DNA from: Homarus americanus
Lineage: Eukaryota > Arthropoda > Malacostraca > Decapoda > Nephropidae
Assembly (NCBI RefSeq): GCF_018991925.1
Contig: NW_024735518.1
Span: 1-64,000, forward strand
Length of the DNA stretch: 64,000 nucleotides
Reading direction: 5' to 3'
The notes under the pieces were generated by a model. It did no database searches and was not told the origin of the DNA. It saw only the letters and a list, made by a program, of their open reading frames with translations. Positions 1 to 13,572 of the stretch are shown piece by piece. How positions within the stretch are numbered: position 1 is the first letter of the stretch; each line of letters starts with the position of its first letter. The position numbers and the translations under genes are program-made.

Positions 1-2925
1 CTGGTGTATCACCTGTGTGTATCACCTGTGTTGGTGTATCACCTGTGCTGGTGCATCACCCGTGCTGATGCATCACCCGTGTTGGTATCACTGCGTTGTG
101 TATCACCGTGTTGTGCATCACCTGTTTTGGGTATCACCTGCGTTGGTGTATCACCTGTGCTGGTGCATCACTGTGTTGGTGTATCACCTGTGTTGGTGCA
201 TCACCTGTGTTGGTATCACCTGTGTTGGTGTATCACCCGTGTTGTGTATCACCTGAATGCGTCTCACCTGTGTTGGCATCACCTGTTGGTGCATCACAAC
301 ATTTGATTGATGTGCGTGCTGGTGTATCACCTGTTTGGTGTATCACCTGTACTGCATCACCGTGCTGGTGTGCATCACCGCTGGTGTATCCCTGTGTTGG
401 TAGTCTCCCTGTGCTGATGCATCACCTGTGCTAGTATCACCCGTGTTGGTGCATCACCGTGTTGGTGTATCACCGTGCGCACCCAATGGTGGTGATCACC
501 GTGTTTGGTGTATCACCCGTGTTGCATCACCTGTGTTGGGCATCACCTGCGTTGGTGCATCACCTGTGTTGGTGCACCTGTGCTGATGCACCCGTGCTGA
601 GCATCACCTGTGTTGGTATCACCTGTTTTCGTGCATCACCCGTGTTGCGTATCACCTTGTTGGTGTAACACCTGTGCTGGTGTATCACCTTGTTGGTGTA
701 TCACCTGTGTTGGTGTATCACCCGTGTTGGTGTATCACCTGTGCTGGCATCACCTGTGTTAGTGCATCACCTGTGCTGGTGATCACCCGTGCTGATGCAT
801 CACCTGTGTTGGTGTATCACCTGTGCTGGGTGCATCACCTGTGTTAGTGCATCACCTGTGTTGGTGTATCACCTGTGCTGGTGCATCACGCATCACCCTT
901 GTTGGTGTATCACCAAAGGCATCACCTTGTTGGTACTCCTGTGTTGGTGCATCACCTTTGCTGGTGTAACTCCTGTGTTGTGTATCACCCGTGTTGGTGC
1001 ATCACCCGTGCTGGTGCATCACTGTGTTGGCATCACCTGTGTTGGCATCACTGTGTTGCGTATCACCTGTGTTGGTGCATCACTGTGTTGGTGTATCACC
1101 TGTGCTGGTGTATCACCTGTGTTGGTGTATCACCTGTGTTGGTGTATCACCTGTGCTGGTGTATCACCAGTGTTGGTGCATCACCTGTGTTGGTGTATCA
1201 CCCGTGCTGATGCATCACCTGTGCTGGTGCATCACCTGTGCTGTGTATCACCCGTGTTGCGTATCACCGTGTTGGTGTATCACCTGTGCTGGTGTATCAC
1301 CTGTGTTGGTGTATCACCGTGTTGGTGTATCACCCGTGTTGGTGCATCACCCGTGTTGGTATCACCTGTGTTGGCATCACCCGGTGCTGGTGTCACCTGT
1401 GTTGCGTATCACCTGTGTTGGTGCATCAACTCAGTTGCGTGATCACCTGTTGGTATCACCTGTGTTGCGCATCACCTGTGTTGGTATCACCCGTGCTGGT
1501 GCATCACCCGTGCTGGTGTACCTGTGCTGGCATCACCCGTGTTGCGTATCACCCGTGCTGGTGTATCACCCGTGTTGGTGCATCACCGTGTTGCGTATCA
1601 CCTGTGCTGGTGATCACCCGTGCTGGTGCATCACCCGTGTTGGTGCATCACCCGTGTTGTGTATCACCCGTGCTGGTGCATCACCTGTGTTGGTATACCT
1701 GTGCTGGTGTATCACCCGGTGCTGCGTATCACCCGTGTTGGTGCATCGTTCCAGCAGGTATCACCCGTGGGTGTATCACCTGTGCTGGTGTATCACCTTT
1801 GGTATCACCTGTGCTGGTGCATCACCGTGCTGGTGTATCACCTGTGTTATGTGTATCACCCGTGTTGCGTATCACCGCTGGTGCATCACCTGTGTTGGTG
1901 CATCACCCGTGTTGGTGTATCACCTGTGTTGCGTATCACCGCTGGTGCATCACCCGTGCTGGTGCATCACCCTGTGCTGTGCATCACCCTGTTGGTGCAT
2001 CACCCGTGTTGCATCACCCGTGTTGGTATCACCTCAGTGTTGGTGTCATCACCCGTGTTGGTATCACCTGTGCTGGTGCATCACCCGTGTTGGTGTATCA
2101 CCCGTGTTGCATCACCCGTGCTGGTGCATCACCGTGTTGCGCATCACCTGTGCTGGTGTATCACCTGTGTTGGTGCATCACCCGTGTTGGTGATCCCCGT
2201 GCCGATGCATCACCTGCGTTGTGCATCACCTGTGTTGGTGTATCACCCGTGTTGGTATCACCTGTGTTGTGTATCACCTGTGTTGGTGTATCACCTGTGT
2301 TGCATCACGCGTGTTGGTGTATCACCCGTGCTGGTGCATCACCCGTGTTGGTGTATCACCCGTGCTGGTGCATCACCTGTGTTGGTGCATCACCTGTGCT
2401 AGTGCATCACCTGTGCGTATCACCTGCGTGTATCACCTGTGCTGGTGTATCACCCGTGTTGGTGCATCACCCGCAGCATCACCGTGTTGGTGTATCACCT
2501 GTGTTGGTGCATCACCCGTGTTGCTGGTGTATCACCCGTGGGTGTATCACCCGTGTTGTGCATCACCCGTGTTGGTGTATCACCTGTGTTGTGCATCACC
2601 AGTTGGTGTATCACCCGTGCTGGTGTATCACCCGTGCTGGTGCATCACCGTGCTGGTGCATCACCTGTGTTGCGTATCACCCGTGTTGGTGCATCACCTG
2701 TGTTGGTGTATCACCCGTGCTGGTGTATCACCTGTGCTGGGTGCATCACCTGTGCTGGTGTATCACCTGTGTTGGTGTATCACCCGTGCTGGTGCGTCAC
2801 CGTGTTAGTGCATCACCGTGCTGGTATCACCCTGGATATCACCTGTTGGTGCCACTGTTGTGTGTCACTGTGTTGGTGCGTCATTGTGTTGGTGCATCAC
2901 TGTGTTAGTGAGCTACTCAAGAGAG
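1..2925. repeat. 17-bp minisatellite array (about 2.9 kb)
   Basis: The stretch is built from a 17-bp unit close to GGTGTATCACCTGTGTT, repeated with few breaks from the window edge. Variation is mostly C/T at fixed positions: TAT or CAT, CCTG or CCCG, GTT or GCT. Some units have lost 1-4 bases. Each unit contains the inverted repeat GGTG-NNN-CACC, and most contain the E-box core CACCTG. Because 17 is not a multiple of 3, the array cycles through all three frames and gives long open frames with a 17-residue period; these are not genes. The array begins outside the window, so its full length is unknown. Confidence 0.95.
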
Positions 2926-3300
2926 GTAACAGAGGAGAGAAATAGTTGTCTCAAACTGATTTGTGACATTACTTGTCTGACGAAAGATGGAGCAGATATT
3001 GGAATAGTTGTGAATGTGTACCCCTGAGGGAGGGTAGAGGCGGGAGGGAGAGTAGATGAAGGAGAGTGAGGGGCGTGGAGTGAAAAATTAGAAGGGAAGG
3101 AGGGGAGTGGAGTGTTAAAAAGGGGAAAAGTAGGAAGGAGAGTATAAGCAAGGGGGAGGGGGGCGACGAGAAGAGAAAAATTAAGGAAGGGAAGTATGAT
3201 GAGTGAAGTAGTCAAGATGTGGATGGCCAAACACAAATGTATTGTTACTGGGAAGGTCGATGATGGTCAAGAGGAGAGCAACACCACACAAAGGATGAAT
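2926..3300. other. Purine-rich unassigned segment
   Basis: The plus strand is strongly G/A rich between about 3023 and 3200, with runs such as GGGAGGGAG. The reverse strand gives open frames rich in L, P, S and F, as expected from pyrimidine-rich DNA. I see no gene. The unit is too irregular to call a tandem array. Confidence 0.6.
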
Positions 3301-4579
3301 AAATGATTAGTCCAGCGTACTGGTCAACCGTCAAGCTCACCAAGTCAGGTTTTTTCGAGGTTCAAGGTGACTCTTCATTATTAGTCTTCAACTTCAAGTA
3401 TATTCTCGAGTTTTGACATTGAAGAGAGCCACATGTTGTTCAACGGCCCAGAACAACAGAGGCGTGGAGGATATGCGATAACTAATGTGAGAACAAAATC
3501 AGGCATGTTAAAATCCCCCGAGCCTTTTATCCCGTGAGTTCTGTACCAAACGTTGTGATCGCTTCCACTGTTGTTCGTATCCTGATTGTATTCATGATTA
3601 CCACACGACTGCCTTTTTTATTACGAAAACCCTGTGGTTTTCGTAGGCTAACACACTCCATGACATTCTGTACAGCGTTCTGGACATTAACAGATACCTC
3701 AACAAATTTCCCAGACGCAATGTTGTACAAATTTGGGGATGGCATGCTAGATGTCTTAGTACTTTGAGCACTTTCAACTGTTTTTGGCGCCATATATGCT
3801 ATGCTCGTTTGCAATCCTCGTGATAACAGCGCCCTGCAGCAAGGAGATCACTAATGGTCCCGGGGACATTTTTGAGGCCATGATCACCCCCTCTAGTAAG
3901 TGAGTGTTATATAATAGTCTTATTATGATATATAATAGCCATATGAATATCAGTTGCGGATAGCATGAGGGAGGGAGTAAGGGAGGGATGGGAGACCTTA
4001 GAGATCTAACAGTAGTCCCTTCCCCAGCTACCATACAACATTAAACCGGGATTATAGTACATAATAATAAAACTCCTATTTCACGGAGGCTAATATGACC
4101 CATTGTCATTGGTCACGAACAAGAACGAGTCTTCTAAACTCTTTTAATGTTGACAGATCATAACTATAAATCTTAATTTTGTGTCTAAGTCAGTCTTGGC
4201 ATTTAATTGTTTGATTCTTTATTATTTTTTTACTCTTACGTTGATCTGAATTGTTTTTCTAATCACTACTCAGTACTTTTGCAGTTGTTATATTTTGTAA
4301 ATAAATGTATTGATAATTACTTTAAATGAAATGTATCCCTTTAAAATATAAATATACCGCAACCTTAACTGTACCTGATCACATCTCAACCAGAGGACAA
4401 CACCACAATATTCTCTATCTTTCATAGTATGGCCAGATTATGTTATGTTGCTAAATTAATTATCTAACTTAAGCAACTCGTTATGAATGACATTAATACT
4501 GTCATGAGCTAGAGCCATAATAATATCATGGGGAAAGAGATGTAATGGGGTAGAGTATTAGTACAAGCTGCTATTATTA
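3301..4579. other. Unassigned AT-rich region with one unrecognised open frame
   Basis: No repeat family or gene is recognised. A 95-codon minus-strand open frame (3814 to 3527) has ordinary amino-acid composition rather than low complexity, and a second minus-strand frame overlaps its 5' end (4034 to 3774). They could be parts of a decayed transposon or chance frames. I see no motif that assigns either one, so neither is called as a gene. Confidence 0.5.
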
Positions 4580-4602
4580 ACACACACTCACACACACACA
4601 CA

Positions 4603-4635
<33 letters not shown>

Positions 4636-4650
4636 ACACACTCACACACA
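4580..4650. repeat. (CA)n microsatellite
   Basis: CA dinucleotide repeat of about 70 bp with occasional TC or CC interruptions. Confidence 0.97.
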
Positions 4651-4775
4651 TGGTTCATCCCCGCCAGTAATTAAAAGAAAACCGCGTCCATCATGATTTG
4701 ACCCCCCCTGGGTAGGCTGAGACTGGCAGAGGATAATGTACACACTTTCTGGTTAAGTCGAGCAGTAAAGTCATG

Positions 4776-6004
<1,229 letters not shown>

Positions 6005-6007
6005 AAT

Positions 6008-7735
6008 CTACACCACGAAGAAGCCGGGAAACCAGATTCTGAAGTGAGACAGAATGTAGGAGTATGGAAACACAAAAGAAAGCAGAGCATTCCACAGTTT
6101 GGCTGTGTGAGGAAAGAAAGATGTACTATAACGGGTTATTCTAGTGTGACCAACATCCACAGAGAAACGGTGGGCACCGCGGGCAAGACGAGTATTAGGA
6201 GCCCACGGCCGTGCCGGCGGTACACAGGATGCCAAATCCACCGAACATTGCCCGTTAAAGTACCTGTAGAAGAGAGAGAGAGAGAGAGAGTAAAGCAACA
6301 TTGCGGCGAAGAGAAAGAGAAGAAAGATTATCAACTAAAGGAGAAGAGTTAATAAGATGAAATGCCTTTGATTCCACCCTATCTAACAGCTGGTAATAAG
6401 AAGAGCCACCCCAGATATGAAAGTATTACTCAAATTTAGGACAAATAAATCGCTTATAAACTTGAAGCACCCTGCTCAGGAATGAAGTAGCCACGGCATC
6501 TGTACAGCATTCCTATCTTTCGGGAGGCAGCTTTAGCATTGTTGTGGATGTGTGGCTTTGATATATTAGAGGAAATGGTGAGGCTTAGCATATCTATCTT
6601 AGAATTTGGCAAAATGATGTGACCTGAAATGTGATTGGTGGGATATCATCTATTTTGGAACCTGTAATTGGTAAATACTGTGTTTTATTACTATTGAATT
6701 TAACCAAGTTTCTGCCTCCCCATTCGGTGATGCTGCACAGATTCGTATTGATAGATGAAACGATATCAACTCTAGAAACAGATCTAATTTGAGAATTAGG
6801 GGGAAGGGAAAAATATGAAGAAGAGTGAAGAGTAAAATCATCAGCGTAAGAATGGATAGAATTAGTCGTAGTGTGAAGTAAATATTGATAAAAGGAAGTA
6901 AGAGAGTAGGTGAAAGAACAGAACCCTGTGGGACACCACTATTGGTGGAAAAAGAGCGAGAGATCGATCCCTCGACAACAACTGCCATGGATTGGTTCTC
7001 AAGGAAGTTAGAAATTAGAGTAGAAAGTGGGGAAGAGAAACCATAAGAGGGAAGTTTAGAAAGCAAAGACTTGTGTCATGCCCTGTTAAATGCATTGGAG
7101 TGTCGAGGGTCACGACGAAAGTTTCCCCATATTCCCTAAGAGAGGATGACCAAAGATGGGTGCAGTAGGAGAGCAGATCACCAATAGATCTCGCCTGACG
7201 AAAGCCATACTGGTGATCCGACAAAAGAGAATAGCGTTCAAGGTGACGGAGAAAATGGGAGTTCAAGATAGGTTCGAAAATCTTTTGAGAGTGATGAAGT
7301 TAGGGCAATGGGCGATAGTTAGAAGGATTAGAATGGTCACCCTTCTTTGGGATGGACTGAACCGAGGCATGCTTCCAAGAAGAAGGAAAAGTTTGGGTTT
7401 TGAGGCAAAGGCGAAAGAGGCGAGCAAGCACAGGGGCCAGAATTTCAGCACATTCCCTTAGAACACGAGAGGGTATGCCGTCCGGTCCATGCGCCTTACT
7501 CACATCTAAGTTGGATAATACGCCAGCAACACTACGAGTGGAGATTGTAGAAAAGTAAATAAGTTCAGTACGAGGAGCAGGAGTAGGAGGGGTAGAGTTG
7601 GGATCTTCTAAGGTGGAGTTTGAGGAGAATAAGGTGCAAAAGTGATTGGCTTTATAAGGGGGAAAGTTGGCTATAGAGTTATCAGGTCGGAGGAGAGGAG
7701 AAAAAGGGGGAGCGCAGATGACTTGACGACTGAAG
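6008..7735 (-). pseudogene. Jockey-like non-LTR retrotransposon, copy A (RT to C-terminus, decayed)
   Basis: The minus strand encodes pieces of a LINE reverse transcriptase in several frames. From 5' to 3' they are: the start of the palm region with AHGPDGIPSRVL and IPKKGDHSNPSNYR (7503-7300), the fingers/palm with LSDHQYGFRQARS (7266-7015), and the motif B region with NSGVPQGSVLSP (7066-6650). The catalytic YADD codons are still present at 6837-6848, but out of frame with the preceding block. A C-terminal block with TRYSTSFFPHTAKLWNAL follows (6334-6008). Frameshifts separate the blocks, so it cannot make a full enzyme. The 5' endonuclease is missing, as expected of a 5'-truncated LINE. The same family occurs at 29641-31560 and 47283-47530. 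The family name comes from recognised protein motifs. Confidence 0.88.
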
Positions 7736-7868
7736 GTGATTTTGCTGTTGTGTGGAATATAACTCGTGCTAAAATCTGTTGAAGAGTTTGTAAAGAAGAT
7801 TATTGAGGATCTACCCTATAATTACAATTCTAGATCCAAGGAACGCGAAATTTCAACGACAAATAGCA

Positions 7869-8126
7869 CGTAGAGTATTCCGATTTTCCGCCACACAATG
7901 GGGAGGCATATTTCCCAGGTCCGTGATAAATCCACAGACATATAATATAACTCACAACTGGCGATAATTTGCTCTTTATGTTGCTGCTTATGTAACTGTG
8001 AAGGATAACACGCTGGAGGTAGTCACCCTAAGACAAACCACACGTGGCACTGACAAAAAGAATGCACTTAACAAAACATTGACAGCTGCTGAGGTACTAC
8101 TAAAGAAACTTGTTCGTGTTTCCTGA
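7869..8126 (+). pseudogene. Possible decayed coding fragment, unrecognised
   Basis: An 86-codon frame with a single internal TAA. Its composition looks protein-like, ending in the lysine- and leucine-rich NKTLTAAEVLLKKLVRVS followed by TGA. It begins about 130 bp beyond the 5' end of the jockey-like fragment. I do not recognise the product. It may be an older transposon scrap, an exon relic or chance. Confidence 0.2.
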
Positions 8127-10113
8127 GGGTCTCTTTCTTCACTGCATTATTCACCGTGATCATTTGGAAAGCAAGTACTTTATGGTTTAACAATGTTATG
8201 AAAACTGTCCTATTAATTGCCAATTTTATCATTAGTAAAACACACCGATGGTTCAGAAATTTTAATGAGGAGTTGGACTGAAGACAACTGACATATACTT
8301 TGTTGAAGTTTTCTAGAAGAGAATATTAAAAAAAAAATCTTAAAATAATTGTAATTGTTTATTGGTACTAGATAGTTAACAATACAATAAGATACCTCAT
8401 GAGAATCAACAAGCACAAATTCCTCTTCCTCTCTGAAGATTGATGGCAGAAGCTGTGCAGCAAATTGTAGGCCATAGTCTGCAATATTTACATAAATAAT
8501 ATTTCATTATATGTCGTTGAGGTTTATTGAAAGTAATTTATACTGTGGGAGGAAGGGGGAGGTAAACAGGAAGGAGTAAGCAATGAGAAGGGTGTTAGAC
8601 AGGGGTGAGACGTGGTGTAGTAAGAGACAATGGCTGATACAAATTCTCCGACCAGGTCATGTGTGGATATATTTTTGAGTCAGATCACAAATTACTATAC
8701 CAAGTAACACAAAATTACCAAAATTATTGTTCATGATTTCCCTGCCATAAATTAGCCAATCCTACAATCTTCAAGGACATAAAGGGGTGGCTGCTAGGCT
8801 GACAACGCAGCCTCTTTCAACTAAAAATTTTAAATTTGACCAATTCTTTGGTTTTCATTGAGGTTGCTGTCCAACAATCCAAGTCTTTCTGGTACTTACA
8901 ATAGTACGCATTGTTGTCCTTTCAGCTATTCCCCTTTGGAAATCTGATAATTTGATGGATGAAACTTGGTTCTTTCGCATTAAAAAAATCTTGAACAAAT
9001 ATGAAACAAGCACTGTACTATTACTCTTATTTACACAATAAAAATAGTATTTCCAAGGGATCTCTTATTAATATACGTCTACAGTATATTCATCTGTAAT
9101 ATTCATTGGTTTTCTCATTATTGGATTTTTCTTGCACTCTTTTCCCTCTCTTTCTCTCCTTCACGTCAATCCCTCCCACTTGAGACGCCTTTCCAGCTAA
9201 TCTACACCTCCTTCCACCTACTGTACTCTGCGCTCTTAACAGCCCCTCCCCCCTCCCCTGAACCTCACCTCCTCCATCACTCACTCATTCTTGAATTATG
9301 AAACCCATAACTTGTCACACTTTTGTTTCAGCACTTTAGACCAATATGGTGTACCAGGTTATAAGGCGTCATTTTCATGGCAATATACTGTAGAACAACG
9401 TAGTGTGCCGGGGTGTAGGGCACCTCCACTGTCCTTTGAGATGACCGCTCCAGGCTCGTGTGATGGTTGCAACTTTATGATAGTGGAGAAGGTCAGGCCA
9501 CTGCCATAGTAACCAGACATTTTACTTCGGGAAGGTCAGGAAGGGGAGGCGGGGTGATGTACCTACATTATATTTCATTTGCTTACTTTAATTCAGAAAA
9601 AAAATACAGGTAAATGTCATGGTTTTTCATCGTAATGGTCTAAGTGTGGATTATATTATATAAAGATTATAGTATATTGTGTTTCTTATATTTCTTACCG
9701 TAGAGTTCGATACCTTCACACTGGTTACTTACAGAAGATTATGGCGTATCTACGTAGAAGTTCACTCCACCACCCGACATTCCATGATTTATACTTGATA
9801 AATGATGATTTAATGAGTTCCAATAATTTCCAACATCCATCTAAGTTATTGGTTATACTTTGTCATTAACCAATCAGTCATTACCTTTAGTAATAATAAG
9901 ATAGGATCACGGGCAGATATTTGCACTTACATTTATTTGACAAGCTTCCATGCAATGATTCACAATTTGCATGGATATATGAGTCACTCACATTCACGCT
10001 GTAATCAAATTAATCTTCTAAAAGAGGGAATTTTCAACTTGGGGACACATGTGATTACTCTAGTCTGGGTACGATTTAACAGAATCTTAATTCTTCAATT
10101 GATACATTTACTG
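8127..10113. other. Unassigned AT-rich region
   Basis: No gene or repeat family recognised. A pyrimidine-rich stretch lies at about 9120-9285. Open frames here are short and show no family motif. Confidence 0.55.
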
Positions 10114-10600
10114 CCAGCTTGGATTGCTCTTGTTGCAACCAGGCTTCCGCACAAGAACTTCTTTCACGAGGTATAACAACAAAAAAGTACTTTTGGGTTA
10201 CCACACATAGTCTCGCGTCACTGATAGTCACTCTAGACGGTTGTCTAGGCAAGGAGAACTGGTAAGCATGACTTGGATCAACCACTTAGGTGCAATAGAC
10301 CAGCCTGGATTGCTTTTGTTGCAACCAGGCTTCCACACGTGATATTTCCACGGGGATAACAAACCAAGGTTAACACACTTAGTCTCATGTCGATCACGGT
10401 CACTGTAGACGAGTGTCGTGCAGGAGATCTCTGTAAGCGTGACTTGATTAACCATTTACTGTAGGTTTGATAGGCCAGCCTGGATTGCTTTTGTCGCAAC
10501 CAGGATTCCATACGTGATATTTCTACGGGGATAACAACCTAGGTTAGCACTCTTAATCTCGTGTCGACGACGGTCCACAGGACGGAGTGGCGGTGGAGGA
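10114..10600. repeat. Tandem repeat, about 180-bp unit, nearly three copies
   Basis: Diverged copies begin at 10114, 10300 and 10475 with the shared start CCAGCYTGGATTGCT, giving periods of 186 and 175 bp. Shared landmarks follow in order: a GCAACCAGG block, a GGGATAACAA block and an ATCTCGTGTCGA-type block. Each copy can form a short hairpin from CCTGG...TTGC and GCAA...CCAGG. The last copy is incomplete. Confidence 0.85.
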
Positions 10601-10994
10601 CTCTGTGTGGTGTCCCGGTCCCTTCAGGTGGGAGAGGATGGGGACGACGTCTTAACATACAAGTAAACTACTTTGCAAGTTGGTTTTACTCATGTGATGG
10701 ACTATAGGAGGTACACATAACTGACAGGTGACCTACACTGCAGCTATGACACCAGTCCTTAGTACAGCACAGATAATAAAAAAGAAAATTAATAATGTTG
10801 CTGAGATAAGACGAGAATGTTTACTCAATATTTAAAAGAGTTGCACAGATGTGAGTGTTGGGCATTTCATAGACAGAAGTGCGAGGAATGAAGATGAATT
10901 GTGATGAACTTCAAGAAAATGGAACTTCGACGGTATATGGATGACGTGTTGCGCCTGGCACTGAGTATTAGTAGGTAATTTGTATCCCACTGTG

Positions 10995-11150
10995 TTATGG
11001 ACGAATGTACGTGGGTAGTACAAGAGTAAGAGAAACCTTTGTACAGTTACTGTCTTGAACACTGTAATGTATGCTGTTGGAGGAAATGGAAAAGAGATCA
11101 TTAATATGAAGCCAGAAGAAAGCTAGAGCAAGAACTGGTCCTTGAGGGTG
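10995..11150 (-). pseudogene. LINE reverse-transcriptase remnant
   Basis: The minus strand reads HPQGPVLALAFFWLHINDLF, a degraded version of the PQGSVLSP...FINDL region of LINE reverse transcriptases. The YADD position downstream is degraded. It is a short, old fragment whose family cannot be fixed from this length. Confidence 0.55.
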
Positions 11151-11186
11151 TTTGGCGTTATCGGTAAAGAAGGTTGGTGGTGTGTT

Positions 11187-11240
11187 GGTAGACAACTCCC
11201 TCATTAAGACCCACCTGTTATCATGGTGTGTACTGTAGGT
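11187..11240. repeat. Outlying unit of the 54-bp minisatellite, left of the hAT insertion
   Basis: This segment matches one unit of the 54-bp array at 13140-13572, including ACAACTCCCTCA and GGTGTGTACTGTAGGT. It is separated from the rest of the array by the hAT element and stops exactly where the element begins. Confidence 0.85.
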
Positions 11241-13139
11241 CAGTTCTACTCAAAGTGGTGGTCCGCGAGCCATCGGCTGCGAGTTTCCAGGAAAGAAACA
11301 ATAGTATAATCTAATAATCGCACCGGAATCCCGCCAAGAATAATTATCAGTCGATAAAGTCAACTATATTAAATAATATTATGTTTCCAGGTGCCACTTT
11401 CAAATTACACTATAGCTTGACGAATTCACGATCTGGCACACGATATGGAAGATCAGCTCATAGGTCAGATTAAATTAGCAAAGTACTTTTCTTTGCAGCT
11501 TGATGAATATACAGACGTTGTTGTTATGGCAATTCCGATGGTGTATGTGCGCTTTAAACATGAGGGTGATTTGAAGGAAGATTGTTTTCCTGCTTCTTTA
11601 CCAACAAAAGCAACTAGTTCTGAAGTGTTCAAGACTGTGAGCGACTACATCTTTAACAAATGTGAGTTGGATTTCAAGTTTTGTGTAGGCTTATGTTCTG
11701 ATGACGCTGCCACAATGATAGGACGGCATTTGGGAGTGGTTACCAAGATAAAGGCGCTTGCCCCAGAACGCAAGTCGACGCTTTGCTTCTTTCACCAAGA
11801 AAGTCTTGCAACAAAATATATGTCCACAATGGCAAACAAGATCGACGAACGGAAACAAAAGCTAGAAGCACGGAAGAGTCGAAAATCAAGAGATTGTTAT
11901 GACACATTGCACCAATTAGTGACAATCATCGCCGATGCAGGCGAAGACCTTAATGTTACATCTCTACGAAACGGCATCAGAGAACACTTGACGAATTTGG
12001 CAGAACGTTTCGAGTTTTACTTTCCAGCAGAAGAAGATCTATAGGAAGGGAATGAATGGATCCGAAATTCGTTTATTCCATTGATATATGACTCAAGTGT
12101 CACTATGGAGGATAGCTTGTTGGAGCTGGCTGCTAGCAAAGGATTGAAGATGAGTTTCTAAACTACAACATCACTCGGTTCCTTATGGGTAAAAGTGAAA
12201 GCAGAACATCCTGAGCTTACTAAAATTGCTCTGAAAACTCTTCTCCCATTTCCTTCAACATACCTCTGCGAGTCTGGCTTCTCAATCATGAGTGTCATTA
12301 AGACAAAGTACAGGAATAGTATGGATATTCATCCTCCATTGCGAGTGGCACTGTCCTCAATTGAACCACGATTGGATAAGCTGACAAAGAAGAAGCAGCT
12401 CACCTTTCACATTAGTAAAGGTTAAGGTTTTAACATGCCTATTATTGCGTTAATAAAATAGATCATCAATTTCATATTTTAGTATTACGACATATTATAA
12501 AAAATTTTATGTCTGAAATTTAATGTAACCTATTCCTTTCAATCGTTTTTTTTATTACTTTTTGTTAACGTCTTTATTAATTGGGTTTAAAATAAATAAA
12601 AAATACCCAGAATTTAACCTGTTTCATTCATTTTTTTATTTTATTTAATTTTTTTACTATATATATATTTTTTTATAATATCTTTGTTAGGAGACTTTAC
12701 TGTTTTATTTATTTATATATTTTTTGGTTTATATTGTGATATTGTATTATTTGTTTACAAAATACACAAAATAAAAGTGTGTCAACGTTTACTCCATGCA
12801 TTACATTGTTTCCGGTATAAATTAATATTACTACGAATGCTCAAATAATATTTTCTTGAATCGTCAACGAACAATTATAGTAATTTTATCCAAACGACAC
12901 AGACGCACAGCCTTTCAGACAACCTTCAATGTACATTATTTAAATGGGAATATCTCCTCAAGTACGCTACAGCTGGTATACACACTCCCATTCCAATAAA
13001 TCCAGTGAAGAATGTTAGCTTTTCTTATCTGATATGCTACGTGCCTGCGCGAATACCATAATAATATGGCACAAACCGGTCCCTGGCACATTGTGAAAAA
13101 AATGCCGGTCCGCCACATCATATAGTTTGAGATGCACTA
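11241..13139 (+). mobile_element. hAT-family DNA transposon (ZBED/SCAND3-like), decayed, about 1.9 kb
   Basis: The element interrupts the 54-bp minisatellite. Its left end, CAGTTCTACTCAAAGT, and its inverted right end, TAGTGCATCTCAAACT, match at 11 of 16 positions, as expected of worn hAT terminal inverted repeats. Both ends continue into a GGTCCGC-type block. The flanking 8-mers, CTGTAGGT on the left (11233-11240) and CTGTAGAT on the right (13140-13147), fit the 8-bp target duplication typical of hAT elements with one later change. The same 8-mer is part of the host repeat unit, so the duplication is not independent proof. The transposase frame inside lacks its N-terminal part, so the copy is non-autonomous. 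An AT-rich tail fills about 12430-12900. Confidence 0.82.
11391..12425 (+). pseudogene. hAT transposase (ZBED5/SCAND3-like), C-terminal two-thirds, with nonsense changes
   Basis: One continuous frame runs from 11391 to 12425, broken only by a TGA just before RIHDLAHD, a TAG at 12042-12044 and a TAA at 12159-12161. Recognisable hAT features are SLQLDEYTDV (first catalytic acidic block), LCSDDAATMIGRH (second acidic block), CFFHQESLATK (Cys/His block) and, at the end, the dimerisation region with LPFPSTYLCESGFSIMS. The BED zinc-finger N-terminus is absent. The frame starts directly after ATGTTTCCAG, a plausible splice acceptor, so the N-terminal exon may have been lost. This protein family has often been domesticated in animals, but the stops argue that this copy is dead. 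Confidence 0.88.
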
Positions 13140-13572
13140 CTGTAGATGAACAACTCTCTCACTGAGACCCACCAGTTGTCATGGTGTGTACTGTAGGTGG
13201 ATAACAACTCCTTCACTGAGACCCACCCGTTATCATGTTGTGTACTGTAGGTGGATAACAACTCCCTCACTGAGACCCACCAGTTATCATGTTGTGTACT
13301 GTAGGTGGATAACAACTCCCTCACCGAGACCCACCCGTTATCATGGTGTGTACTGTAGGTGGATAACAACTCCCTCACCGAGACCCACCCGTTATCATGG
13401 TGTGTACTGTAGGTGGATAACAACTCCCTCACTGAGACCCACCAGTTGTAATGGTGTGTACTGTAGGTGGATAACAACTCCCTCACTGAGACCCACCAGT
13501 TGTCATGGTATGTACTGTAGGTGGATAACAACTCCCTCACTGAGACCCACCAGTTATCATGGTGTGTACTGT
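13140..13572. repeat. 54-bp minisatellite, about 8 units
   Basis: Units of 54 bp contain GTGGATAACAACTCC, GAGACCCACC and GGTGTGTACTGTAG. Variation is mainly C/A in CACCCG or CACCAG and TTATCA or TTGTCA. Since 54 is a multiple of 3, both strands stay open with an 18-residue period (for example YSTHHDNWWVSVRELLS on the minus strand). No start context or flanking domain supports translation. Confidence 0.95.

Noticed and set aside
1238..2908. 556-codon plus-strand frame and its overlapping companions
   Set aside because: A 17-bp array read with a 17-residue period. All three frames are similarly open.
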